Assembly: GCA_002869605.1 (NCBI GenBank)
Contig: PKUI01000170.1
Location: 7,007 to 71,006 of the forward strand
Length of the DNA: 64,000 bases
From: Desulfuromonas sp.
Lineage (GTDB): Bacteria > Desulfobacterota > Desulfuromonadia > Desulfuromonadales > SZUA-401
Reading direction: 5' to 3'
Below, piece by piece: positions 54,661 to 63,002 of this stretch. The notes below the pieces were generated by a model. That model was not told the origin of the DNA and made no database searches. It saw only the letters and a list, made by a program, of their open reading frames with translations. The stretch's first letter is position 1. Every line of letters begins with the position of its first letter. The position numbers were made by a program, and so were the translations under genes.

Positions 54661-57015
54661 ATGTCTGTCGCCGAACTGGTTGTCCGCAGCTATCTCAAGC
54701 TCCAGCGCCACCGCTGGCCACTCGGCCTGGCGTGCGCCGTGTTGATCCTGACGTGTGTTCTCGGTGCCGCCAACATCGACATGGAAGAGGATATCGCGGC
54801 GATGCTCCCAGACCGTGGCAGCAACGTTACGCGCGACTTCGAGCTGCTGCAACGCGCCCCGTTTGCACGCCGTGCGGTGATCAACCTCAGCAGCCACGAC
54901 GACGATCTGCAGGGGCTGATCAGCGCTGCCGACCGCTTCGTCGCCGAACTCGATCCGCAGCTGTTCGGCACGGTCCGCAGCGGCCCCGACCAGGCCCTGC
55001 AGACACGCCTGCTGCCGTGGATCTCCCGGGCAATGCCTGCGCTGCTGAGCGCCGCCGAACTCGAAGCGGTGACCACCGAGCTGGAACAGGGAGGCGTGGA
55101 GAAGCGTCTCGAGGAGAACTACGCCAAGCTGCTCGCCCCCGAGGGGTGGGCACTGAAAAGGCTGATCCGCCGCGACCCGCTCGGGTTGACCACCGGCGCA
55201 CTGGAAAAGCTGCGTTATCTCAACCTGATCCCCGGCATGCGCATGGTTAACGGCCATTTCGTCAGCACCGACGGCCGCAACGTGCTGCTGCTGGCCGAAC
55301 CGACCATCGCCATCACCGACTCTGCCGGTGCGCGCCGCCTCGAAGAGGCGTTTGCCCAGGCGAGCCGCACGCTGCCGCCCGGCATCGACGCCAACCTGAT
55401 CAGCGGGCACCGTTACACCCTGGCCAACGCCGAAGCGATCCAGGCTGACCTGTGGCTGATCCTGAGCGTCTCGAGCCTCGGCATCCTGGCCCTGTTTGCG
55501 CTGTTTCTGCGCAGCATCCGCGCGCTGTTCGTGTTTCTGCTGCCAATCTGCGTGGTCTGTATCGCCGCGCTGGCGGTCGCCGCCCTGTTCCCGGTGGTCT
55601 CGGCGATCACCATCGGCTTTGGCGCGGTGCTGCTCGGCATCACCATCGACTTCGGGCTGCATGTCTATTTCGCCCTGCGCCACGGCGACTCCCCTCCCCA
55701 GGAGCGGTTGCGCGGGGTGGTACGCCCGGTACTGTTCGGCGGCCTGACCACCCTGGCCGCCTTCGCCGTGCTGCTCGGCTCCGACCTGCCGGGACAGCGC
55801 CAACTCGCGGTCTTCTCCATCGTCGGCATCGCCGTCGCCCTGCTGCTGGCGCTCTGGGTGCTCCCGCACCTGGTGCCGAGCGGCGGTGCCCCGGAACTGG
55901 CGAGCCGAGCTGCCGAGTGGAGACGCCCCAGGCACCGTAAGCTCCTGCTCGGCCTCTGGCTGGGCGTGCTGCTCGTGTGCGTTTTTCAGGCCGGGGGCCT
56001 CAAGATTAACGGCGACCTGCGCAGCATGAGCCTGGTCCCCGAGGAACTGGCTCAGGCAGAGCAGCAACTGCGCGACACCTGGGGCGACTTCCGCGGCATG
56101 GCCATGCTCTGGAGCGAAGGGGCCGACGCGCAGGAGAGCCTGGCGCTCAATTACCGGCTCTTTGAGCTGTTGCGAGAGCAGTACCCGGAACAGACCCCGG
56201 TCAGCCTCGCGCCGCTGCTGCCGCCACGGCAGGTCCAGGAAGCGAACATCGCCAACTGGCAGAACTTCTGGCAGGGCTCCCGCGGAGAGGCGATCCTCGC
56301 CCGGCTGCGCGCCAGGTCACAGGAACTCGGCTTCAACGAAAGGGCCTTCGCGCCATTCTTCACGAGCCTTCAGGAAACGGTTGAAGTTGAGACCCTCGAC
56401 GGACTGGCGCAAGCGGGGCTCGCCGAGGTGAGCCGCTCGCTGGCCGACAACGGCAACGCTCTGCTGACCCTGATGCCCGACCATCACGGCCTCACCAAAC
56501 AGGTTGCCCAACACTTTCCGGCAGGGGTGGTCGTGGTCTCACCGAGCGGATTCCGCGCTGAGCTGAGCGACGCCATCGGCCACGATTTCAAACGCTTCAT
56601 CCTCTCGGCCATGGTCGCCGTCGGCCTGCTGCTGACGATCCTGTTCCGCAACCTGCGCACCATTCTGCTGGCGGCAGTGCCGGTTCTTAGCGGGCTGGTG
56701 GTGATGTTCGGGGTGATGGCGAGTGTCGGCATGAGCTTCAACCTGTTCAACGTGATCGCAACCATCCTGGTCATCGGCCTCGGCATCGACTACGGTATCT
56801 TCATGGTCTGCCGCCTGAGAGACGGTCTCGATCGCGCCACCGACCGCGCGGTGCTGGTTTCGGGGTTGACCACCCTGGCCGGATTCGTAGCACTGGCGCT
56901 GGCCCGACACCCGGCGCTGCATTCGATCGGGGTCACCGTACTGCTCGGCATCGGCGCGGCACTGCCGACGGCGTTGCTGGTGATTCCGGCCCTGTTCCGG
57001 GAGGAGAGCGCATGA
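54661..57015 (+). CDS. MMPL/RND-superfamily exporter of the polyene cluster
   Basis: A 784-residue membrane protein with the two-fold MMPL design: helix 1 (LACAVLILTCVLGAANI), periplasmic domain, five helices, and the same again. Helix-4 relay residues are visible (TIDFGLHVYFALRHGD and GLGIDYGIFMVCRLRDG). Start at 54661 is preferred over a longer frame that reads into the LolA gene. Paralogue of the exporter at 12489-14759; probably exports the aryl polyene lipid. Confidence 0.9.
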   Translation: MSVAELVVRSYLKLQRHRWPLGLACAVLILTCVLGAANIDMEEDIAAMLPDRGSNVTRDFELLQRAPFARRAVINLSSHDDDLQGLISAADRFVAELDPQLFGTVRSGPDQALQTRLLPWISRAMPALLSAAELEAVTTELEQGGVEKRLEENYAKLLAPEGWALKRLIRRDPLGLTTGALEKLRYLNLIPGMRMVNGHFVSTDGRNVLLLAEPTIAITDSAGARRLEEAFAQASRTLPPGIDANLISGHRYTLANAEAIQADLWLILSVSSLGILALFALFLRSIRALFVFLLPICVVCIAALAVAALFPVVSAITIGFGAVLLGITIDFGLHVYFALRHGDSPPQERLRGVVRPVLFGGLTTLAAFAVLLGSDLPGQRQLAVFSIVGIAVALLLALWVLPHLVPSGGAPELASRAAEWRRPRHRKLLLGLWLGVLLVCVFQAGGLKINGDLRSMSLVPEELAQAEQQLRDTWGDFRGMAMLWSEGADAQESLALNYRLFELLREQYPEQTPVSLAPLLPPRQVQEANIANWQNFWQGSRGEAILARLRARSQELGFNERAFAPFFTSLQETVEVETLDGLAQAGLAEVSRSLADNGNALLTLMPDHHGLTKQVAQHFPAGVVVVSPSGFRAELSDAIGHDFKRFILSAMVAVGLLLTILFRNLRTILLAAVPVLSGLVVMFGVMASVGMSFNLFNVIATILVIGLGIDYGIFMVCRLRDGLDRATDRAVLVSGLTTLAGFVALALARHPALHSIGVTVLLGIGAALPTALLVIPALFREESA

Positions 57016-57677
57016 GAAAGCTGCTGATTTTACTTGTGCTGCTGGCCGGCTGCACGCCACTGCCGTTCAAGGCGCCCCCCGAGGTCGCCCTCGACAGAAC
57101 GCTTGACGCGGCCCAGCTGGCACGACACAGCTGGCCGGAAGCGGACAGCCACTACCGGGTCCGCCAGACGGTACTGTTCGAACTGCGCGGCGCCAGGGTA
57201 CCGATGACCGGACTGATGGACCTCGACGCCAGAAACGGCAGCATCCGCCTGGTAGCGGTTAACGATCTCGGGGTGAAATTTTTCGATCTGCAGCTCGACC
57301 GCGACAGCGAGACCCTGCACTACCTGCTTCCGGAGCTGGCGCGTTTTCCGGATTTCGGCAAGGTCGTGGCGAGCGCGGTAAGGCGCATCTTCCTTCTCCC
57401 CCGCGCCGACGGCCGCGAAGCTCTCACCTTCCACGGTCAGCGCTACCGGCTGAGCCGCGAGGAAGGGGCACGGCAGACCCGTTTTGAATTCGGCGGCCCC
57501 GGCGCCCAGCTGCTCTCGATCGAACAGTCCACCCCCGACGAAGAGTGGCAAATCGACTATTTCGAATACCCTGAAACCACGGCTCCGGCCGCACCGGGCG
57601 GGGTGGTGCTGGAAGACCGCCGGGCAGGCTACCGCCTGACGCTATGGCTTGACGAGGTAAAGACTCATGAACCGTGA
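57012..57677 (+). CDS. DUF3261-type lipoprotein
   Basis: A 221-residue lipoprotein (LLVLLAGCTPLPF) with a beta-rich body matching the DUF3261 proteins found beside MMPL/LolA in aryl polyene clusters, where they may help with outer-membrane delivery. ATGA overlap with the exporter. Confidence 0.82.
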   Translation: MRKLLILLVLLAGCTPLPFKAPPEVALDRTLDAAQLARHSWPEADSHYRVRQTVLFELRGARVPMTGLMDLDARNGSIRLVAVNDLGVKFFDLQLDRDSETLHYLLPELARFPDFGKVVASAVRRIFLLPRADGREALTFHGQRYRLSREEGARQTRFEFGGPGAQLLSIEQSTPDEEWQIDYFEYPETTAPAAPGGVVLEDRRAGYRLTLWLDEVKTHEP

Positions 57678-58056
57678 CATGCGCAGCGAACTGCTCGCAG
57701 CCGCCTGTTCCCCCGCCACTCAGGGCGAAGACGGCAGCGTCTCGCAGAGCTTCAGCCTCCCCGAGACGTTTATCGGCTTTGCCGGGCATTTTCCCGACTA
57801 CCCGATCGTTCCCGCGGTGACCCAGCTGCTCGCCGCGCAGCTTCTGACCGAGCAGATTCAGGGCAGACCGCTTACCCTGTGCACGGTGAGTCACGCAAAG
57901 TTCCTGCAGCAGCTGCTGCCGCAACAGACCTTCACGGTCACCTGCCGGCCCAAAACCGGGAAGCCGTTGTGCTATGATGTGCGGATTCATCTCGACGAGG
58001 AGCTCGCCTCTTCGTTCCGCATCAACGTGAGCTCCAGCGAGGAAGATCATGGCTAA
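57667..58056 (+). CDS. ApeI-like 3-hydroxyacyl-ACP dehydratase
   Basis: A 129-residue hotdog protein with the FabZ-type motif FAGHFPDYPIVPAV. The usual catalytic Glu helix is compressed, as in ApeI. It overlaps both neighbours, supporting translational coupling. Confidence 0.83.
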   Translation: MNRDMRSELLAAACSPATQGEDGSVSQSFSLPETFIGFAGHFPDYPIVPAVTQLLAAQLLTEQIQGRPLTLCTVSHAKFLQQLLPQQTFTVTCRPKTGKPLCYDVRIHLDEELASSFRINVSSSEEDHG

Positions 58057-58510
58057 AGCGTACTTCAAAACAGACCCCGACAGCCCCTCGCCGTTGCGAG
58101 TGACGGTCGAGCGCTGCGTCCGCTTCGAAGAGTGCGACCCGCTCGGTATCGTCTGGCACGGGCGCTACCCGAGCTATTTCGAGGACGCGCGCGTCGCCTT
58201 CGGCGGCCGCTACGGCATCGGCTACATGGACTTTTACAACCGAGGGGTGGCGACACCGATCCGCAAACTGCACCTCGACTACTTCAAGCCGCTCTCCTTC
58301 GAGGATCCCTTCACCATCGAGGGGATCCTGCACTGGAACGAGGCGGCACGTCTCGACTTCGAATTCATCCTGCGCAACGAGCAGGATGAGATCACCACCA
58401 CCGGCTACTCAGTACAGATGATGATGAACAAAGACGGAGAATTCCTGCTCGGGCAGCCCCCCTTCTACGAAGAGTTCTGCCGTCGCTGGCAGGCCGGGGA
58501 GCTGGCATGA
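58049..58510 (+). CDS. acyl-CoA/ACP thioesterase (YbgC/4HBT-like)
   Basis: A 153-residue hotdog thioesterase with the 4HBT signature FEECDPLGIVWHGRYPSYFEDA, including the catalytic Asp. It may release the finished chain or edit stalled ones. Overlaps the next KS gene (ATGA). Confidence 0.88.
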   Translation: MAKAYFKTDPDSPSPLRVTVERCVRFEECDPLGIVWHGRYPSYFEDARVAFGGRYGIGYMDFYNRGVATPIRKLHLDYFKPLSFEDPFTIEGILHWNEAARLDFEFILRNEQDEITTTGYSVQMMMNKDGEFLLGQPPFYEEFCRRWQAGELA

Positions 58511-59640
58511 CACAGGTAACCATCACCGCCGCGACGGCGGTCACCCCCTTAGGCGACACTCCGGAGTCGACCTGGCAGGGGCTGCTGGCAGGACGCTCGG
58601 CCATCGCACCGGTGTCGCGCTTCGACTGCAGCCGCTACCACGCCGGCATCGCCGCCGTGATCCCGGATCTTGCCGCAGCGCAGGGCACATCGCTGTGCAC
58701 TCCGCTGCTCGAGCGCCTGCTCGATGGTTTCCCCGCCGTACCGAGCGACGCGCGCCTGCTGCTCGCCTCCACCAAGGGACCGATCGACCTGCTCGAGCGA
58801 AGCCAGCGCGCCGGAGCGCTCCCAGGCCGCGAGGTACTGGCCGAAGCGCTGCTCGATGCCCTGCGACAACGCTTCGAGCTCACCGCGAAGGGTATCAACA
58901 TCAACGCCGCCTGCGCCTCCTCGACCATCGCCCTGGCCCGCGCCGGCGCGCTGATCGCCAGCGGGCGCGCCGAGTGCGTGCTGGTGGTCTGCCTCGACCT
59001 GGTGAGTGAGTTCGTACTCGCCGGTTTCTCGGCCCTCAAAGGGCTCTCGCCGACCCCGAGCCGTCCCTTCGACCGCGAACGGGACGGCCTGAGCCTCGGC
59101 GAGGGAGCCGCGGCGCTGCTGCTGATGAGCCAGGAACGCGCACAGCACGAAGGGCGCCCCATGCTCGGACGCCTGCTCGGCTGGGGCGTGGCCAACGACG
59201 CCAACCACATCACCGCCCCGGCCCGTGACGGCAGCGGCCTGATCGCCGCCGTCGAACAGGCGCTGCAGACCGCACAACTCGAGCACGACGCGGTCGCCGC
59301 GATCAGCGCCCACGGCACCGGCACGGTCTACAACGACGCCATGGAACTGACCGCCTTCGCCAGCCTCTTCGGCGCGCGGCCGCTGCCGCTCAACTCGATC
59401 AAGGGAGCGATCGGCCACACCCTCGGCGCCGCCGGCGGCATCGAGGCGGCCCTGGCACTGACCGCCCTCAGGGAGCAACTGCTAGCCCCAACCGTCGGCC
59501 TGGGGCAGGCGGAAGAGGGAACCCCGCAGCAGGTCAGCTCCATAGCGCAGTCTTTTTCCGGCGACGTGCTGCTCTCGACCAACTCCGGCTTCGGCGGCAT
59601 CAACGCGGCGCTGCTGCTGGCCGCGGGAGAAGACGCATGA
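58507..59640 (+). CDS. beta-ketoacyl synthase (ApeO-like) 3
   Basis: A 377-residue KS with Cys136 (INAACASSTIALA) and His motifs ISAHGTGTVYND and SIKGAIGHTLGAAG. Slightly shorter than the other two. It is immediately coupled to the Cys-less KS-like protein, suggesting an active-site plus chain-length-factor pair. Confidence 0.9.
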   Translation: MTQVTITAATAVTPLGDTPESTWQGLLAGRSAIAPVSRFDCSRYHAGIAAVIPDLAAAQGTSLCTPLLERLLDGFPAVPSDARLLLASTKGPIDLLERSQRAGALPGREVLAEALLDALRQRFELTAKGININAACASSTIALARAGALIASGRAECVLVVCLDLVSEFVLAGFSALKGLSPTPSRPFDRERDGLSLGEGAAALLLMSQERAQHEGRPMLGRLLGWGVANDANHITAPARDGSGLIAAVEQALQTAQLEHDAVAAISAHGTGTVYNDAMELTAFASLFGARPLPLNSIKGAIGHTLGAAGGIEAALALTALREQLLAPTVGLGQAEEGTPQQVSSIAQSFSGDVLLSTNSGFGGINAALLLAAGEDA

Positions 59641-60338
59641 AGGCGCGCATTCTCGGCATCGGCTGGGTCGACGGCGACGGCCCTGGTAAGGGGCGTGGCC
59701 CGCGTGACTGTAACCTGCGTTCCGGCGAGCTACCGCGCATCGAACGCAGTGACATCTTTAGCAACCCGGACCGACGCTTCGGACGCCTCGACGACTTTTC
59801 GCGTTTGGGGCTGGCCGCCATCGCCCTGGCGCTGCAGGACGCAGGTCTCGACACCTGGGAACAGAAGCGCCCGTGGGCGATCATCGCCGCCAGCCGCTAC
59901 GGCTGCCTGGCGACCGACCACAGCTTCTTCGACACCGTAATCCCCGAGGGGGGTGCACTGGCGAGCCCCAACCTTTTCGCCTACACCCTTTCGAACTGCT
60001 TTACCGGCGAGGCGGCGATCCGCTTCGGGCTCACCGGCCCGAGCTACGTCCTCGGCGAACAGGGGGAGCAGGGCTTCGCCGCCCTGCAGCTGGCCCTCGA
60101 GAGTCTCGCCGATGGCGAAGCGCCCCTGGCGGTAGCCGGCATCAGCGACCTCGCCGTCGACATCGCGGAGGGGGACGGCCACGCGCACCCCGGTGCGGTG
60201 TTCATGGTCCTGGCGACCGACAGCACCGAAACCTGCAACGCGCCGCTGCTCGAAGGCGACGCCACAAAAACACGTATCGACTCTATGCCGGCGGGCAGCT
60301 GGAACGAGCTGGTTGCCGCTGCGCGCAACAAATTATGA
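59637..60338 (+). CDS. truncated KS-like chain-length-factor protein (ApeC-like)
   Basis: A 233-residue ketosynthase N-terminal-type protein (Ketoacyl-synt_2). Where KS enzymes carry the nucleophilic Cys, this protein reads GPSYVLGEQGEQGFAAL, with no Cys, so it should be catalytically inactive, like chain-length factors. It is coupled to the KS gene before it by a 4-nt overlap. Confidence 0.82.
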   Translation: MKARILGIGWVDGDGPGKGRGPRDCNLRSGELPRIERSDIFSNPDRRFGRLDDFSRLGLAAIALALQDAGLDTWEQKRPWAIIAASRYGCLATDHSFFDTVIPEGGALASPNLFAYTLSNCFTGEAAIRFGLTGPSYVLGEQGEQGFAALQLALESLADGEAPLAVAGISDLAVDIAEGDGHAHPGAVFMVLATDSTETCNAPLLEGDATKTRIDSMPAGSWNELVAAARNKL

Positions 60339-60375
60339 ACCACACCCGGGACACCCGGGCCAAGGAGTACGCATC

Positions 60376-61635
60376 ATGAAAATGCAACTGATCTACCCAC
60401 GCTGGCCGAAGCTCGACCGCCAGACCGAGTTTCACCTCCCCCCGCACGGGCCGGTGGTCTTCGCCGCCGCCCTGCCCGACTACGTCGAGGTTTCCTTCAC
60501 CGACGAAAACCTGCAGGCCGTCGACTTCGACGCCAGCTGCGACCTGGTAGCGATCTCGACCATGCTCACCTCGCAGCTGCCGCGTGCCTTCGAAATCGCA
60601 CGCGAATTCCGCGCGCGGGGTAAAACCGTGATCTTCGGCGGCATCTCAACCATGCTGCACGCCGAGGAGGTCAAGCAGCACGCCGACTCGGTGTTCCTCG
60701 GCGAGGTCGAAGGACGCATCGGCCAGGTGCTCGAAGACTTCCAGCGCGGCGAGCTCAAGCCGGTCTACGACTACATGCACAAGCATCCCGACATCAACCT
60801 GGTCGGCACCGCACGCCGCGAGATCCTCAACCGCGAGCTCTACAACTACCGCGGCGTGCAAATGCTCGATCTGGTACACGCCTCGCGCGGCTGCAAGTTC
60901 GACTGTTTCCCCTGCTGCACCGGTTTTTTGGGTGGCAAGCAGTTTAGGCCACGTCCCATCGACAAGGTGATCGCGGAGATGGAGGCGATCCAGAACAACC
61001 GCATGTTCATCGTCGACAACTCGCTGGCCCAGGACAAGCAGTGGCTCATCGACCTGTTCAAGGCGATGGCGCCGCTGAAGAAGAAGTGGGTCTCGCACCC
61101 GATCCTCGACGACGACGAGGTCCTCAAGCTCGCCGCCGACGCCGGCGCCTGGTACGTCTACCAGGCGGTGTTCGACACCTCCGACACCATCCGCAACCGC
61201 ATCAAGCGGCTCAAGGAGTACGGCATCGGCATCGAAGGGACCATCATCCTCGGCACCGACGACCAGAGCGTCGACGACATCAAGCGGCTGGTCGACTTCT
61301 TGCTCGAGGTCGAACTCGACGTCGCCGAGTTCACCATCATGACCCCCTTCCCGCACTCGCCGATCCGCACCAAGCTCGAACAGGAGGGCCGCATCCTCTC
61401 CAACAACTGGCTCGACTACACCGCCGACAAGGTGGTCTTCCAGCCGAAGCAGATGACCCCGGACGAGCTGCAGGAGATGTACTACTACGCCTGGGACACC
61501 TTCAACGCCGACAGCGGTCACGCCCTGAAGATGGGCAAGCTGTTCGAGCAGGTGATCAAGCGTGAAATCGCCGACGGCACCTACCGCCGCTACGAGCCTC
61601 GCAAGCGCCGTACCTTCAAGAAAGAAAACGCATGA
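60376..61635 (+). CDS. cobalamin-type radical SAM enzyme 1
   Basis: A 419-residue protein with an N-terminal B12-binding-like Rossmann part (about 1-130, FGGISTMLHAEE) and a radical SAM barrel with cluster Cys at 173, 177 and 180 (GCKFDCFPC). It lacks the classical DxHxxG cobalamin motif, as many class B enzymes do. Start at 60376 follows AAGGAG. First of three tandem genes. C-methylation or ring formation on the polyene/aryl head is inferred. Confidence 0.85.
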   Translation: MKMQLIYPRWPKLDRQTEFHLPPHGPVVFAAALPDYVEVSFTDENLQAVDFDASCDLVAISTMLTSQLPRAFEIAREFRARGKTVIFGGISTMLHAEEVKQHADSVFLGEVEGRIGQVLEDFQRGELKPVYDYMHKHPDINLVGTARREILNRELYNYRGVQMLDLVHASRGCKFDCFPCCTGFLGGKQFRPRPIDKVIAEMEAIQNNRMFIVDNSLAQDKQWLIDLFKAMAPLKKKWVSHPILDDDEVLKLAADAGAWYVYQAVFDTSDTIRNRIKRLKEYGIGIEGTIILGTDDQSVDDIKRLVDFLLEVELDVAEFTIMTPFPHSPIRTKLEQEGRILSNNWLDYTADKVVFQPKQMTPDELQEMYYYAWDTFNADSGHALKMGKLFEQVIKREIADGTYRRYEPRKRRTFKKENA

Positions 61636-62987
61636 GCCGCGTCTTCTTCATCTCCAGCAACGTCACCATCGACCCCTACCCGGTCTACCCGTTGGGGATG
61701 GCGGTGGTCTCCGGCGCGGTGAAGAGGGCGGGTCACGAGGTTGAACAGTACGACTGCTTGGTCGATGGAGACGACATCGACACCCTGCGCACGCGGCTCG
61801 AGGCGTTTGCCCCCGACCTGATCTCGATATCGCTGCGCAACATCGACAACGTCGACTCCTTCTCCGGTGAGAACGCCTGGTACCTGGCGCGGGTCAAGCA
61901 GCTGGTCGCCGACCTCCGCGGCATCTGCACGGCACCGGTCGTCGTCGGCGGACCGGCGCTGACCATCCTGCCGCACGAGATCGCCGCATACCTCGAGGTC
62001 GACCACGCCATCGTCGGCGAGGGGGAGATGGCGCTGCCGCAGCTGATCGCCGACCTCGCCGCTGGGAAAGCGCATCCGCAAGTCATCGAGCGCACCGTGC
62101 TGCTCCCCGGTAACGACTTCAGCTCGCCGATGTTCGATGAGCGGCTGGCGCCGTTTTACATGGAACACAGCGGCATGCTCAACCTGCAGACCAAGCGGGG
62201 CTGCCCCTACCGCTGCAGTTACTGCTCCTACCCGCACCTCGAGGGGAGACAGTTCCGGCGTCGCGACCCGGAAAAGGTGGTGGGCGAACTCAAGCAACTG
62301 CGCGAACAACACGGCGTGGAGCGGGTTTTCTTCACCGACTCGGTGTTCAACGACCCGCAGGGAAAATACCTCGAATTGTGCGAAGAGATGATCCGCTGTG
62401 ATGTCGGCATCGAGTGGTCGGCCTACTTCCGCCCCCAGGGCTTCGGCCGCGAGGAACTCAAGCTGATGAAGCGCGCCGGGCTCTACGCCCTCGAGCTCGG
62501 CCCGGACGCCGCTTCCGACCGCACCCTCGCCGGCCTCGACAAGAAATTGACCTTCGACGAGGTGGTGGCGGTCAACGACGCCTGCCTGGAAGAGCGTCTC
62601 GCTGCGGCCCACTTCGTGATCTTCGGCGGCCCGGAAGAGACCGACGACACCCTCGCCGAGGGGCTCGACAACATGGAGCGGCTCGGCGCCTCGGTGGTGT
62701 TCGGTTTCTCCGGCATCCGCATCCATCCCGATGCTCCGCTGCACCAGCGCGCCATCGACGACGGTATCATCAGCGCCGAGACCTCGCTGCTCAAGCCGAT
62801 CTACTACTTCTCGCCGCTGATCGACCGCGAAAAGATGGAAGCGACCATCGAACAGCGCTTCGCCGCCAAGAAAAACCGCATCTTCCCCCCTTCCGAGGGG
62901 ATGAAACGGATGGAGGTCATGAAGAACTTCGGCTTCCGCGGCCTGATGTGGGATCACCTGATCCGCTTCCCGAAAACCAAGGACTAA
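61632..62987 (+). CDS. cobalamin-type radical SAM enzyme 2
   Basis: A 451-residue enzyme: B12-binding-like domain (about 1-145, VVVGGPALTILPHEIA, IVGEGE) and radical SAM motif at C191, C195, C198 (RGCPYRCSYC). BchE/P-methylase-like class. Overlaps enzyme 1 (ATGA). Substrate unknown. Confidence 0.88.
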   Translation: MSRVFFISSNVTIDPYPVYPLGMAVVSGAVKRAGHEVEQYDCLVDGDDIDTLRTRLEAFAPDLISISLRNIDNVDSFSGENAWYLARVKQLVADLRGICTAPVVVGGPALTILPHEIAAYLEVDHAIVGEGEMALPQLIADLAAGKAHPQVIERTVLLPGNDFSSPMFDERLAPFYMEHSGMLNLQTKRGCPYRCSYCSYPHLEGRQFRRRDPEKVVGELKQLREQHGVERVFFTDSVFNDPQGKYLELCEEMIRCDVGIEWSAYFRPQGFGREELKLMKRAGLYALELGPDAASDRTLAGLDKKLTFDEVVAVNDACLEERLAAAHFVIFGGPEETDDTLAEGLDNMERLGASVVFGFSGIRIHPDAPLHQRAIDDGIISAETSLLKPIYYFSPLIDREKMEATIEQRFAAKKNRIFPPSEGMKRMEVMKNFGFRGLMWDHLIRFPKTKD

Positions 62988-63002
62988 AGATTTTTTAGAG
63001 CC

